Of a stretch of DNA of 18,017 bases, positions 7,486 through 14,303 are shown in pieces. Source of the DNA: Bdellovibrio sp. (GTDB taxonomy: Bacteria > Bdellovibrionota > Bdellovibrionia > Bdellovibrionales > Bdellovibrionaceae); contig JAGIAF010000007.1 in the NCBI GenBank assembly GCA_017745015.1, positions 7,673 through 25,689 of the forward strand. Direction: 5' to 3'. The translations under genes and the position numbers were made by a program. Numbering within the stretch: the first letter of the stretch is position 1; each line of letters opens with the position of its first letter. Under the pieces are notes generated by a model. The model was not told the DNA's origin, searched no databases, and was given only the letters and a program-made list of their open reading frames with translations.

Positions 7486-9017
7486 TAGGCATTTCTCCTT
7501 CTAAAGTAAAGACCTGTGCCGATACCTAGTAAAATAATAGGAAGCGGAATGATGAATGCAAACAAGAATACCGCAAATTTGGTTTCTGTCAGAAGCAACT
7601 GTGTAGCTTGCGGCTCTTTTGGACTGATGCTGATAAGATTTTCTTCTTTAGCCAAAGCGGCAATCGAATTTAGAACCAAATCACGGTTCAAGTTTTGGTA
7701 AAGCATTTGGTTTGTCATAAAGTCGACATCCCCTGCCACAACCGCAGCGAAGTCCTTGGCTTTAGGATCACTGTCCCATTTTCCTGTGACTTCATCCACC
7801 AAGGCAAAGCTTCCTAAGTTGCCGTCTTCTTTCATACTCAATGAACGGAAAGACATGGATTTTGGATTGGTGCGAACCAACTCATCCACCGACATTCCCG
7901 GCAAATCCTGTTTTTTCAGGGATTGCGGATGACGGAACAATGTCACTTCACTTTGACCAAAGCCTTTAGTGATTTGATTCATCGGCGAGAACACCGCACC
8001 CATCACCGGACCTTGATTCACGCCTTGGCCCATCACTGTATCAACAATGTTAAAGACATAGTCGTTCTGAGGAGTGATGCCCATTTTCTTAACAAGCTTT
8101 TCAAGATTTGCGCTATTTTGCGACTCCAACGCGATAAAGAGACTGCCACCACGTTTCAAGTACTCTTCCAAAGCGGCGATCTCGTGATCGAGGAAGTTCT
8201 GCACCGGCCCCGCGATCACAATCACGTCCGCGTCCTCAGGAACTTTCGGATCTTGGATCAAAGGCAATGGCTTCACGGTGTAACGGTTGCGTTCAAGCAT
8301 CAGCTTCAAGGCATTTAATCCCAAGCCTTCTTTAGCCTCTTCCAAGCTTTGCTCGCCGTGACCCACTGTAAAGTAAATCGTTTTATTTTTATCGCGAGTG
8401 ACTTTGACCAAGGAACTGGTGAATTCTTGCTCGTCAATTTTTTGCAATAAATTGCGACGGCCTTTGTACACTACGAAGGCTGAGCCACTTCCTTTATCGA
8501 CACCAAAGTCTTTTGCAATGTCTGGACGTTCATTCACTTCCACGAATTCCAATTGGATTTTCGGATTAATATCCTGGTACTTCTTAATCAACTCGCGAAA
8601 CTGACGACGATTCTCTTCGTTGCCTTCCGTACCTTTTTTATAAAAGAAATAAACTTTCAGCTCGGAGTCCAGATTCTTCACCAACTGAATGGACTGTTCA
8701 GCCAACGTATTGGTTTGGGCATTCGAGAAATCAAATGTCCAATAGTGCTTCACACCCAAGTAGTTCACGACAGCCAATAAAGCCACCATCAAAAGAATCA
8801 GCACACCCATGCTCATTCCTTCTTTCGTCGTCTTCATTGTGAAAAACTCTTTGAAGAATACACGGTCTTTGATGAGACCAATCACTACAAAGAAAATCGC
8901 CAAGCATAAAGCCACCCAGCAGAAATTAACCCACTCGCCCAAAAGATAGCGAGTGATCGACATACATACTAAAGAGATCCCAGCAAATAAAAATGCAAGT
9001 TTACTAAATTTGCTCAT
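7485..9017 (-). CDS. gldG: GldG-like ABC transporter auxiliary membrane protein
   Basis: Inner-membrane protein of 510 residues. Three N-terminal helices (about 5-22, 30-47 and 69-88) precede a large periplasmic domain with the GldG/ABC-type 'uncharacterised transport system' signature. That signature includes FDFSNAQTNTLAEQSIQLVKNLDSELKVYFFYKKG, FVVYKGRRNLL and VIVIAGPVQNFLDHEIAALEEYLKRGGSLFIAL in separate blocks. A last helix (about 483-501) ends in a basic tail. In Bacteroidetes, GldG works with GldA and GldF in gliding; here the name is by family and gene order, and a gliding or surface-secretion role is inferred. ATG 9017 is chosen because GGAG lies 6 bases upstream; an in-frame TTG at 9029 lacks such a site. 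The permease gene stops 2 bases before this start. Confidence 0.85.
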   Translation of the reverse strand: MSKFSKLAFLFAGISLVCMSITRYLLGEWVNFCWVALCLAIFFVVIGLIKDRVFFKEFFTMKTTKEGMSMGVLILLMVALLAVVNYLGVKHYWTFDFSNAQTNTLAEQSIQLVKNLDSELKVYFFYKKGTEGNEENRRQFRELIKKYQDINPKIQLEFVEVNERPDIAKDFGVDKGSGSAFVVYKGRRNLLQKIDEQEFTSSLVKVTRDKNKTIYFTVGHGEQSLEEAKEGLGLNALKLMLERNRYTVKPLPLIQDPKVPEDADVIVIAGPVQNFLDHEIAALEEYLKRGGSLFIALESQNSANLEKLVKKMGITPQNDYVFNIVDTVMGQGVNQGPVMGAVFSPMNQITKGFGQSEVTLFRHPQSLKKQDLPGMSVDELVRTNPKSMSFRSLSMKEDGNLGSFALVDEVTGKWDSDPKAKDFAAVVAGDVDFMTNQMLYQNLNRDLVLNSIAALAKEENLISISPKEPQATQLLLTETKFAVFLFAFIIPLPIILLGIGTGLYFRRRNA

Positions 9018-9019
9018 GA

Positions 9020-9793
9020 CTATCTCCAACGGGATGATTCAACAACGCGTTCAGCGAGGAAACAGAACAATACAATCAAGCTCGCAAAGAACACCAAACT
9101 GTTCGTACGGATCGTTCCTTCCACCAGGCTCGACAAATGTGTGCTTAAAGAAACGTGTTCGAAAACTTTTCGCGCCACTTCGCTGTCGACAACTTCCGCG
9201 CCGATTCCGACAAACCAGATCGAAACGTTTAAGATCACCGACATCACATAGGCCACCAGGCTGTTTTCCGTCAGTGACGAACAGAAAAGGTTCATCGCCG
9301 TATAAACGCCACCCACCAAGAAGATACCGAAGAATGCGATCAAGAGCGGTCCCCAGTTTAACTTGGCCAATGCTGCCGTCGCTACTGGATAAGAGAGCGC
9401 CAACAACACGATCCCCCCCATGGCACCCAAAGCGGCGAGGTATTTACCCAACACGATCTGCAAAGAGGTCACGGGTGACGTCAAAAGCAAATCGAAAGTG
9501 CGAAGCTTCTTTTCTTCCGCGAAAAGTTTCATCGTCAAAGCCGGCGTTACGAAAATCAAAAGCAGATTCAAGTAAGACAATTGACGCAAGAACACGCCGT
9601 AATGAATATTCAATTGGTTCGCTGGAATTCCCTGTTGCATTACGTAGTTCATCAAAAGCTGCGCAAACATGTTCAATTGGATGGGATAGATCCAGCTAAA
9701 GATCAAGCTCACCAAGAAACAGATAATCCAGAAAGTTGGGTTGGCGTAAAAGCCTTTAACTTCTTTTTTAAAGATCGTCAGGGTGCCGCTCAT
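9020..9793 (-). CDS. gldF: ABC-2 type permease, GldF-like
   Basis: Polytopic inner-membrane permease of 257 residues with about six helices (near 20-38, 70-88, 115-135, 143-165, 178-198 and 230-248). The diagnostic stretch PALTMKLFAEEKKLRTFDLLLTSPV lies in two adjoining blocks near residues 83-107 and matches the ABC-2 coupling region. The C-terminal VEGTIRTNS and ESSRWR ends are also family-typical. It should form the membrane pore that the ATPase encoded just upstream drives. GGAGG lies 6 bases before ATG 9793, and the ATPase stop overlaps this start as ATGA, so the two are made in fixed ratio. The substrate is unknown; GldF homologues serve gliding in Bacteroidetes. Confidence 0.88.
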   Translation of the reverse strand: MSGTLTIFKKEVKGFYANPTFWIICFLVSLIFSWIYPIQLNMFAQLLMNYVMQQGIPANQLNIHYGVFLRQLSYLNLLLIFVTPALTMKLFAEEKKLRTFDLLLTSPVTSLQIVLGKYLAALGAMGGIVLLALSYPVATAALAKLNWGPLLIAFFGIFLVGGVYTAMNLFCSSLTENSLVAYVMSVILNVSIWFVGIGAEVVDSEVARKVFEHVSLSTHLSSLVEGTIRTNSLVFFASLIVLFCFLAERVVESSRWR

Positions 9794-10728
9794 GCTTCAC
9801 CTCCCTTTTCACCGTAAGTAAGTTTCAAGAACACATCTTCCAAATCAAGTTTTGAAGGACTGAATTCCAAAAGCCCCAAACCGTTATTCACCAAGCGTGA
9901 AGAAATCGCCGCGATCACATCGTCACCACCACGCACATCGATACGCCATTCTTTTGCCGAAGTGCCCGCTTGAACAGAAACCACTTCACGAATATCAGAA
10001 AGAACCGATTTCATATCCTGGACATCTCTATGCACGCGCACAAGCAAGCGACTTTGCCCCTGCTCCATCGTCGCCAAGTGATGAATGCTGTCTTCAGCAA
10101 CAATCTTACCTTTATTGATGATAATGATCTTTTCACAGGTCGCCTGAACTTCAGGAAGAATGTGTGTAGAAAGAATGATTGTGTGTTGACCGCGCAAAGC
10201 TTTGATCAAATCACGGATCTCTGCCACTTGTTTTGGATCAAGACCCACAGTCGGCTCATCCAGGATCAAAACCTCTGGATCAGACACAATGGCTTGGGCG
10301 ATACCCACACGTTGCTTGAAGCCTTTTGAAAGGTGATGAATCAGACGATTCTGAACTTCACCCAAATTGGTTTTTTCAATGGCCATGTCTACGGATTTTT
10401 CAATCAACGCCTTGGGCACCTGTTTAAGCGCAGCGACGTAGCGCAGATAATCGCGCACATACATATCGGCATAAACCGGAGGCGTCTCTGGCAAATAGCC
10501 AATTCGCTTTTTGACTTCAAGGGGGTTTTCGAAAACATCAAAGCCTGCAACCGAAGCGGTGCCATGGCTTGGAGCCATAAAGCCCGTGATGATTTTCATC
10601 GTTGTGGATTTACCGGCACCATTTGGGCCCAAGAAACCGACAACATCGCCCTTGTTAACAGAAAAATTAAGATGATCGATCGCCCGTCTTGGGCCGTAAT
10701 CTTTGGTGAGATCTTTGACTTGAATCAT
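9790..10728 (-). CDS. gldA: ABC transporter ATP-binding protein, GldA-like
   Basis: ATPase of 312 residues that powers the adjoining permease. Walker A is GPNGAGKST (34-42). The signature is LSKGFKQRVG (133-142, LSGGQ-like), Walker B is LILDEPTVGLD (154-164) and the switch histidine is H189 (STHIL). The C-terminal 90 residues form the extra beta-rich domain seen in ABC-2 exporters (ending LEFSPSKLDLEDVFLKLTY). An open frame extends upstream to 10881, but it overlaps the NFACT gene and has no homology. ATG 10728 has AGGGG 7 bases upstream and begins exactly at the conserved MIQVKDLTKDYG. The NFACT gene ends 46 bases upstream, so co-transcription is likely. Substrate not deducible. Confidence 0.9.
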   Translation of the reverse strand: MIQVKDLTKDYGPRRAIDHLNFSVNKGDVVGFLGPNGAGKSTTMKIITGFMAPSHGTASVAGFDVFENPLEVKKRIGYLPETPPVYADMYVRDYLRYVAALKQVPKALIEKSVDMAIEKTNLGEVQNRLIHHLSKGFKQRVGIAQAIVSDPEVLILDEPTVGLDPKQVAEIRDLIKALRGQHTIILSTHILPEVQATCEKIIIINKGKIVAEDSIHHLATMEQGQSRLLVRVHRDVQDMKSVLSDIREVVSVQAGTSAKEWRIDVRGGDDVIAAISSRLVNNGLGLLEFSPSKLDLEDVFLKLTYGEKGGEA

Positions 10729-10774
10729 GACCATTCCCCTATGCGAAACTCTAGGGAAAATTTTAGACCTGATC

Positions 10775-12031
10775 TCAACGCAAAGTAAAATGGAAAGTCT
10801 TTTCTCCGTGATAGGTGACGCGCCCCAATTTATCTCCCTTAATCGGACGAACAAAGCGGCACTCCACCATAACCACTGCAACTTTCTGCCCCACCATCAG
10901 AGATTTTGAAGATAAAGATTCTTTTGCAACCCATCCCGCCACTTCTTGAATTTCGTTGGACGAGATTTCTTGGTCGCGCTGACGGTGAATGATCGCGTGG
11001 GCGCCGGGATAATCCTTCAAATGAAGCCAGTAATCCCATGCCTTTGCCTGACGAAGCAAAGCCAAATTATCCGCTGCTGACTTTCCACAGTACGCCAAGG
11101 CTCCTGACTCCAGGGTGTATTTGCGTCCTCGAGCATCTGCTTTCTGCATCAAGTCGATCAAACCAGTTTTTTGCGGCTTTTCTTTGAAACTTGATCTCTC
11201 CAAAGTTTTGATTTCTTTTTCGAGCTCAACTAAACGCTCGCGAGCGCCGTCTTTCTTTCCGACCAACTGCTTAGCTTTAGAAAAAGTCGTCTCGATATTC
11301 CAACTCAAGGATTCTGATTTCGAGATATAGTTTTGCAAGTGCTCAGGCACATCCAAAGTGCCGTGAGTTTTTAAATAAACTCCGGCCTCTTGCCACAATA
11401 AATGCTTGTCACTTTCAATTTGCTTTTGAATCTCATCCAACGCTTTGCGCTTTTTCTCAAGATCCTTTTGACGTTGCTTTTCCCATTGCGCCACCGGATC
11501 TAATGAAGGTTTTTTCGCGGCCCCTTGCTCAGCCAACCACTCCTCGTGAAGCTCTTGCAAAGTGCGAGGCTCCGGAGGGTTCTCCACTATAGGTGCCTCT
11601 TTTAAATCCAGGGGTTTTTCCCACGCGATGGTCTTCCCACCTGAACGAACAATGAAATTGCACTGTTTGGGAATCATGCGAATCTCTATCTCACAAGTCG
11701 TTTGACGATTGCTCAAAGTTAACAGCACCACGCGCCCGAACTCTTCCTGCACTTGCATATCCGTGACATAGAGATTCTTCGCGTTGGAGTTCAAGAAAAG
11801 TCCCACGGGCTTTGGCTTCGCGCCTTTTTTGAAAGGGCACTGATTTTCAAAAAGCAGCATCATCGGCGTGTTGGGAACAAGGTCTAGGATCAACCAATAC
11901 TGCGTTTTAAGATGGAACGACAGAGCTAGACCACGATCGTTAGCCAAAACCTCCTGCAGCTGCGCGCCCTCCAGTATTGGAGCGAAGTAAGAGACAAAGG
12001 TCTGCAGTTCTTGTTGAGTTAAGGCTTTCAT
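10775..12031 (-). CDS. NFACT-family protein (RqcH/FbpA/NEMF-like, divergent)
   Basis: Protein of 418 residues with NFACT architecture. A divergent NFACT-N-like region covers about 1-140, and a coiled-coil middle with highly charged helices covers about 185-290. The best-conserved part is a C-terminal NFACT-R domain (about 300-418) with RGRKYTLESGALAYCGKS, ADNLALLRQAKAWDYWLHLK, DYPGAHAIIHRQ and LGRVTY. NFACT-R domains bind RNA and tRNA; RqcH/NEMF bind stalled 60S/50S-nascent chain complexes and recruit Ala-tRNA in ribosome quality control. The protein is shorter than typical RqcH (about 570 residues). The Asp-Arg pair used for tailing appears as Gly-Arg (EEFGRVVLL near residue 100), so tailing activity is doubtful. 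No Shine-Dalgarno precedes ATG 12031. It is the first gene of the minus-strand run and may share its promoter with the ABC genes. Confidence 0.82.
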   Translation of the reverse strand: MKALTQQELQTFVSYFAPILEGAQLQEVLANDRGLALSFHLKTQYWLILDLVPNTPMMLLFENQCPFKKGAKPKPVGLFLNSNAKNLYVTDMQVQEEFGRVVLLTLSNRQTTCEIEIRMIPKQCNFIVRSGGKTIAWEKPLDLKEAPIVENPPEPRTLQELHEEWLAEQGAAKKPSLDPVAQWEKQRQKDLEKKRKALDEIQKQIESDKHLLWQEAGVYLKTHGTLDVPEHLQNYISKSESLSWNIETTFSKAKQLVGKKDGARERLVELEKEIKTLERSSFKEKPQKTGLIDLMQKADARGRKYTLESGALAYCGKSAADNLALLRQAKAWDYWLHLKDYPGAHAIIHRQRDQEISSNEIQEVAGWVAKESLSSKSLMVGQKVAVVMVECRFVRPIKGDKLGRVTYHGEKTFHFTLR

Positions 12032-12098
12032 GCGCTAGATTCTGTCATTCTTTGGGCCAAATTTCTAGAGTCTAACTTAGGTTCTATATTGGAAATCC

Positions 12099-12110
12099 GA
12101 TAATTTCAGC
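12099..12110 (+). promoter_or_regulatory. -10-like box directly upstream of a start without Shine-Dalgarno
   Basis: GATAAT (12099-12104), a 5/6 match to the sigma-70 -10 box, is followed by only 6 bases before ATG 12111, and no purine-rich ribosome site is present. This spacing is what a leaderless mRNA would have. No good -35 was found, so the call is tentative. Confidence 0.4.
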
Positions 12111-12380
12111 ATGAACACAGATACTCTATTGAAGATCGTTGAAACTCAGCTCCAAGAAACTAAGAACATGCGTGAAAAATCCGCTGATTTTGTAAATCGC
12201 GTTGTAATGATTTACGCCCTTCAACTTATGAAGCAAGGTAATATTCCTATGGATTATATGGAAGAAGTCCTTGAAGACCTCGAAGCTGAAGTTATCGAGA
12301 TCTATCGCAAAAAGACTTACGGTTTTCTGACTTTGGAAGAATACCGCCGTCATAAATTCCGTCAAAAAGACGATCAATAA
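12111..12380 (+). CDS. Hypothetical 89-aa helical charged protein
   Basis: Small soluble protein that I do not recognise. It is almost entirely predicted helix (LLKIVETQLQETKNMREKSA, then DFVNRVVMIYALQLMKQGN, then YMEEVLEDLEAEVIEIYRKK) and ends in a basic, polar tail (YRRHKFRQKDDQ). It has no signal peptide, membrane segment or cysteine. Codon use and the strong terminator right after it (12403-12440) support a real gene. It is divergent from the NFACT gene, with 79 bases between the starts and no Shine-Dalgarno; a -10-like GATAAT sits 6 bases upstream of ATG. Frequent acidic and basic pairs suggest a helical-bundle adaptor or oligomer, but no function can be assigned. Confidence 0.75.
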   Translation: MNTDTLLKIVETQLQETKNMREKSADFVNRVVMIYALQLMKQGNIPMDYMEEVLEDLEAEVIEIYRKKTYGFLTLEEYRRHKFRQKDDQ

Positions 12381-12402
12381 TTTAACTGCTTCTAAAAAAT
12401 AT

Positions 12403-12440
12403 AAAGCTCCCCTGTTGCAGCAGTGGGAGCTTTTTTTATT
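12403..12440. terminator. Bidirectional Rho-independent terminator
   Basis: AAAGCTCCC (12403-12411) pairs with GGGAGCTTT (12425-12433), with an inner CTG/CAG pairing. On the plus strand a run of seven T begins at 12431. On the minus strand the stem is followed by TATATTTTTT. It ends the 89-aa gene from the left and the 22-aa ORF or RsmB-like transcript from the right. Confidence 0.9.
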
Positions 12441-12508
12441 TAGGATTGACCGACGATAACAAGAGTTGTCGCGATCAAAAATACTGTGATGGCCATTGCT
12501 GATCTCAT
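12440..12508 (-). CDS. Probable 22-aa hydrophobic membrane peptide
   Basis: Short frame, too short for usual gene callers. ATG 12508 is preceded by GGAG with a 5-base spacer (GGAG at 12517-12514), and the TAA stop (12442-12440) abuts the bidirectional terminator. The peptide begins MRSAMAITVF and ends TLVIVGQS, with about 15 uninterrupted hydrophobic residues, enough for one membrane helix. It lies 89 bases downstream of the RNA methyltransferase stop on the same strand. The good ribosome site, single-helix composition and immediate terminator argue for translation. Size and character recall small inner-membrane proteins or Ibs-like type I toxins, but no antisense RNA is evident, and homology cannot be judged from one sequence. 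Confidence 0.45.
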   Translation of the reverse strand: MRSAMAITVFLIATTLVIVGQS

Positions 12509-12597
12509 AAGCTCTCCATGCTATTGATTTCTGACCCTAGCTTAGAGTGCCTTTCAAACTTCCTGCACTTGCAAGTTCGTCATCTGCAAAAGCGCAA

Positions 12598-13485
12598 CTA
12601 CTCGACTTTCTCGATCACCGCAAAGTACAGCGGACCAAAGCCAGCTTTGTCAGGCATATATGCCACTCCGTACTCTGTGCGTTCACCACCAATGCCAAGC
12701 GGCGCTTCAAGCAAACGCACTTGTTCTTTCTTCTTTTTCAAAAGTTTCTTAATGACTCCATCGTTTTCGATAGGGCTGATCGAGCAGGTGGAGTAGACGA
12801 TGCGCCCGCCGGCTTTCACTGCCAACAACGCCGCGCTCAACAAAGAATACTGTCGTGTTGCCAGGTGTTCAGTACGACGAGGACTCCACTCATCCTGAGC
12901 CGCGGGATTTTCCAAGATATGACGTTCGCCGGAGCAAGGGGCATCTAACAAAATGCGATCGAAGCTATTAGGCTCTTTCAAACCAAACTGCACACCATCT
13001 TTGCCAGTCACCCACACTCGATTGCGCACATCGCGAGGAACGTACTGCTGAATTACTTTTTTCAAACGCTCACGTCTTTCCGGCGAAAGATCGTTGCAGA
13101 AAATCTCTCCGTCGTTTGACAGACTTTCAATCAGAATCAAACTCTTCCCCCCCGGAGCCGCACACATATCTAAAATACGATCCCCTTCGTGCGCCTCAAG
13201 TGCACGAGCCACCATGACACTGGCTGGATCCATCACATATGTGTCAAGCAACTCATCTTCCCGACGTTCGGGATGACTTCCCTCGCCTTGAGGAATCCAA
13301 TAACATCCCGGAAGTTCACTTTTAGTTGGCAGTGATTTCCAGGGACGATCTTTTGAATCTTGCGTACCAAGCTGATTGATACGTGCCACTTGTTGCTCAG
13401 AATTTTGAAGAGCCGCAAACAAAGCGGACCAACGATCGCCGTAAACTTTTTCGAAGTGCTGATAGAAAGGATGAGTGGTTAGCAT
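12598..13485 (-). CDS. RsmB/NOP2/Sun-type RNA (cytosine-5)-methyltransferase
   Basis: SAM-dependent RNA m5C methyltransferase of 295 residues, cytoplasmic, acting on rRNA or tRNA. Motif I is LDMCAAPGGKS (105-115). The motif IV cysteine is C184 in LLDAPCSGE, and the motif VI nucleophile is C234 in VYSTCSISPIEND. Both cysteines of the family's dual-Cys mechanism are therefore present. The N-terminal 80 residues are short, and there is neither a NusB-like domain (as in E. coli RsmB) nor a C-terminal PUA domain, so it resembles the compact NSUN-type enzymes and its exact target is uncertain. The frame is open upstream to 13626, but ATG 13485 is preferred: it begins the conserved part and lies 7 bases from a good -10 box. 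No Shine-Dalgarno precedes it, implying leaderless translation. Confidence 0.88.
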   Translation of the reverse strand: MLTTHPFYQHFEKVYGDRWSALFAALQNSEQQVARINQLGTQDSKDRPWKSLPTKSELPGCYWIPQGEGSHPERREDELLDTYVMDPASVMVARALEAHEGDRILDMCAAPGGKSLILIESLSNDGEIFCNDLSPERRERLKKVIQQYVPRDVRNRVWVTGKDGVQFGLKEPNSFDRILLDAPCSGERHILENPAAQDEWSPRRTEHLATRQYSLLSAALLAVKAGGRIVYSTCSISPIENDGVIKKLLKKKKEQVRLLEAPLGIGGERTEYGVAYMPDKAGFGPLYFAVIEKVE

Positions 13486-13492
13486 GGGACCA

Positions 13493-13521
13493 TTAATAGA
13501 ACATCTATCATCGTGCGTCAC
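13493..13521 (-). promoter_or_regulatory. Sigma-70-like promoter giving a leaderless mRNA for the RNA methyltransferase
   Basis: On the minus strand, GTGACG (13521-13516) and TATTAA (13498-13493) are separated by 17 bases, each matching the consensus at 4 of 6 positions. The ATG at 13485 starts 7 bases after the -10 box, so transcription would begin at or next to the start codon. Confidence 0.5.
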
Positions 13522-13522
13522 G

Positions 13523-13544
13523 AAAAAGGTGTCTCGGTGACACC
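13523..13544. promoter_or_regulatory. Inverted repeat between divergent promoters: operator or minus-strand terminator
   Basis: GGTGTC (13528-13533) and GACACC (13539-13544) form perfect 6-base arms around TCGGT. On the minus strand the stem is followed by TTTTT, so it could stop antisense transcription coming from the DUF3011 gene. It also lies only about 2 bases from the U-tract to the -35 box of the RNA methyltransferase promoter, an operator-like position. Confidence 0.4.
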
Positions 13545-13624
13545 GGAAAGTTAGGCACAGGAACTGCATTAATGCTTTCTGTACGAGTTCATTAGACACA
13601 ACGACACCAAAAAAAGGAAAAACC

Positions 13625-14140
13625 ATGAAACAACTTTTTGTCTCCTTGATCGCTCTTTGCGCCTTTGCACAAATTGCTCACGCAGAAATTGATTATAACC
13701 TTGACGCAGACACTGCTTCTCAAGAAATCGGAAGCGAAGTTGCCTATGGCTACGGTGGCGGTTGGGGTCCTCGCCCAGGCCCACGACCTGGTCCAGGTTA
13801 TCCAGGTGGCCCAGGCCACGGCGGTCATCATGGTGGCGGCTGGGGCCCTGGTCCTGGTTATCCTCCAGGTCCCGGCTATCCTCCAGGCCCAGGTTACCCT
13901 CCAGGTCCAAACTATCCACCACCACCTCCTCCAGCACCACGTGTGGATTACGTAACTTGCGAGTCTTACGGCAGCCGTTACAACTCTTGCTACGTAAACC
14001 CATACGGCATCCGCAACTTCTATCTGGTAAGACAGAATTCAGATGCTCGCTGTGTGCAAAACGTCTCCTTCGGTCTTTCTGGAGATCGTATCTGGGTAGA
14101 TCGTGGTTGCCGCGGAGTTTTCGCAATCGAACGTTACTAA
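13625..14140 (+). CDS. Exported Pro/Gly-rich protein with C-terminal DUF3011 domain
   Basis: Secreted or surface protein of 171 residues. A signal peptide (MKQLFVSLIALCAFAQIAHA) is cleaved before EIDYN. Residues 42-106 are Gly/Pro/Tyr/His-rich and flexible, with four tandem 6-residue units of the PGYPPG type (77-100) and then a polyproline run. The C-terminal domain (about 107-171) matches DUF3011: VTCESYGSRYNSC, YLVRQNSDARC and IWVDRGCRGVF, with cysteines C112, C122, C143 and C162 likely forming two disulfides. DUF3011 domains are found in exported proteins of unknown function; the linker suggests a wall-, glycan- or polymer-spanning arm presenting a small disulfide-bonded head. AAGGA lies about 7 bases before ATG 13625. 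A strong terminator follows at 14144. Confidence 0.85.
   Translation: MKQLFVSLIALCAFAQIAHAEIDYNLDADTASQEIGSEVAYGYGGGWGPRPGPRPGPGYPGGPGHGGHHGGGWGPGPGYPPGPGYPPGPGYPPGPNYPPPPPPAPRVDYVTCESYGSRYNSCYVNPYGIRNFYLVRQNSDARCVQNVSFGLSGDRIWVDRGCRGVFAIERY
13853..13924 (+). repeat. 18-bp tandem repeat, 4 units, encoding PGYPPG-type hexapeptides
   Basis: Four consecutive 18-base units inside the DUF3011 gene encode PGYPPG three times and then PNYPPP. The units differ mainly at third positions, so the peptide is kept while the DNA drifts, which indicates selection on the protein. Copy number may vary between strains. Confidence 0.75.
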
Positions 14141-14143
14141 AAG

Positions 14144-14170
14144 AAGGCGACCTCCGGGTCGCTTTTTTAT
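14144..14170 (+). terminator. Rho-independent terminator of the DUF3011 gene
   Basis: GCGACC (14147-14152) and GGTCGC (14157-14162) form a GC-rich stem with a 4-base loop, extended by A/T pairs. TTTTTT (14163-14168) follows. It begins 4 bases after the stop codon. Confidence 0.9.
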
Positions 14171-14179
14171 TTATCGAAA

Positions 14180-14203
14180 CCCACAGTTCTAACGAATTGT
14201 GGG
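14180..14203 (+). terminator. End hairpin of the left arm, second terminator after the DUF3011 gene
   Basis: CCCACAGTTC (14180-14189) pairs with GAATTGTGGG (14194-14203), giving a 10-bp stem with one G-U pair and a TAAC loop, followed by CTTTGTTTT. It stands behind the gene's own terminator and would block transcription entering the HNH cassette from the left. Confidence 0.7.
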
Positions 14204-14291
14204 CTTTGTTTTATGGGCTTAGTGGTATTTCGTTTTCGTTGTGACCTTCGGTTTTTACGAAGTCTCGTTTGGTTCCGTAGCGGGTGGGAAC
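14180..14291 (+). repeat. Left arm of inverted repeat
   Basis: Contains the end hairpin, the core (14229-14265) and the TTCCGTAGCGGGTGGGAAC block (14273-14291). Only 7 bases separate core and block here, against 51 in the right arm. The core includes a small hairpin, CTTCG (14246-14250) with CGAAG (14258-14262). Confidence 0.75.
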
Positions 14292-14303
14292 AAGATTCCG
14301 CAT

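Noticed and set aside
8953..9699. 248-codon plus-strand open frame opposite the ABC permease
   Set aside because: Arg/Ser/Pro-rich antisense of a well-supported membrane protein, with no ribosome site or domain.
10729..10881. 51-codon N-terminal extension of the ABC ATPase
   Set aside because: It overlaps the NFACT gene, has no family similarity, and ATG 10728 has a good ribosome site.
13486..13626. 47-codon N-terminal extension of the RNA methyltransferase
   Set aside because: It would run through the promoter-like boxes and the inverted repeat, and is cysteine/phenylalanine-rich without family similarity.
13853..13924. CRISPR-like short repeats
   Set aside because: The 18-base units are directly tandem with no spacers and encode a protein linker.
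13569..14126. 185-codon minus-strand open frame opposite the DUF3011 gene
   Set aside because: It is open because the Pro/Gly codons opposite give Arg/Gly/Asp-type codons. It has no ribosome site and no recognisable domain.
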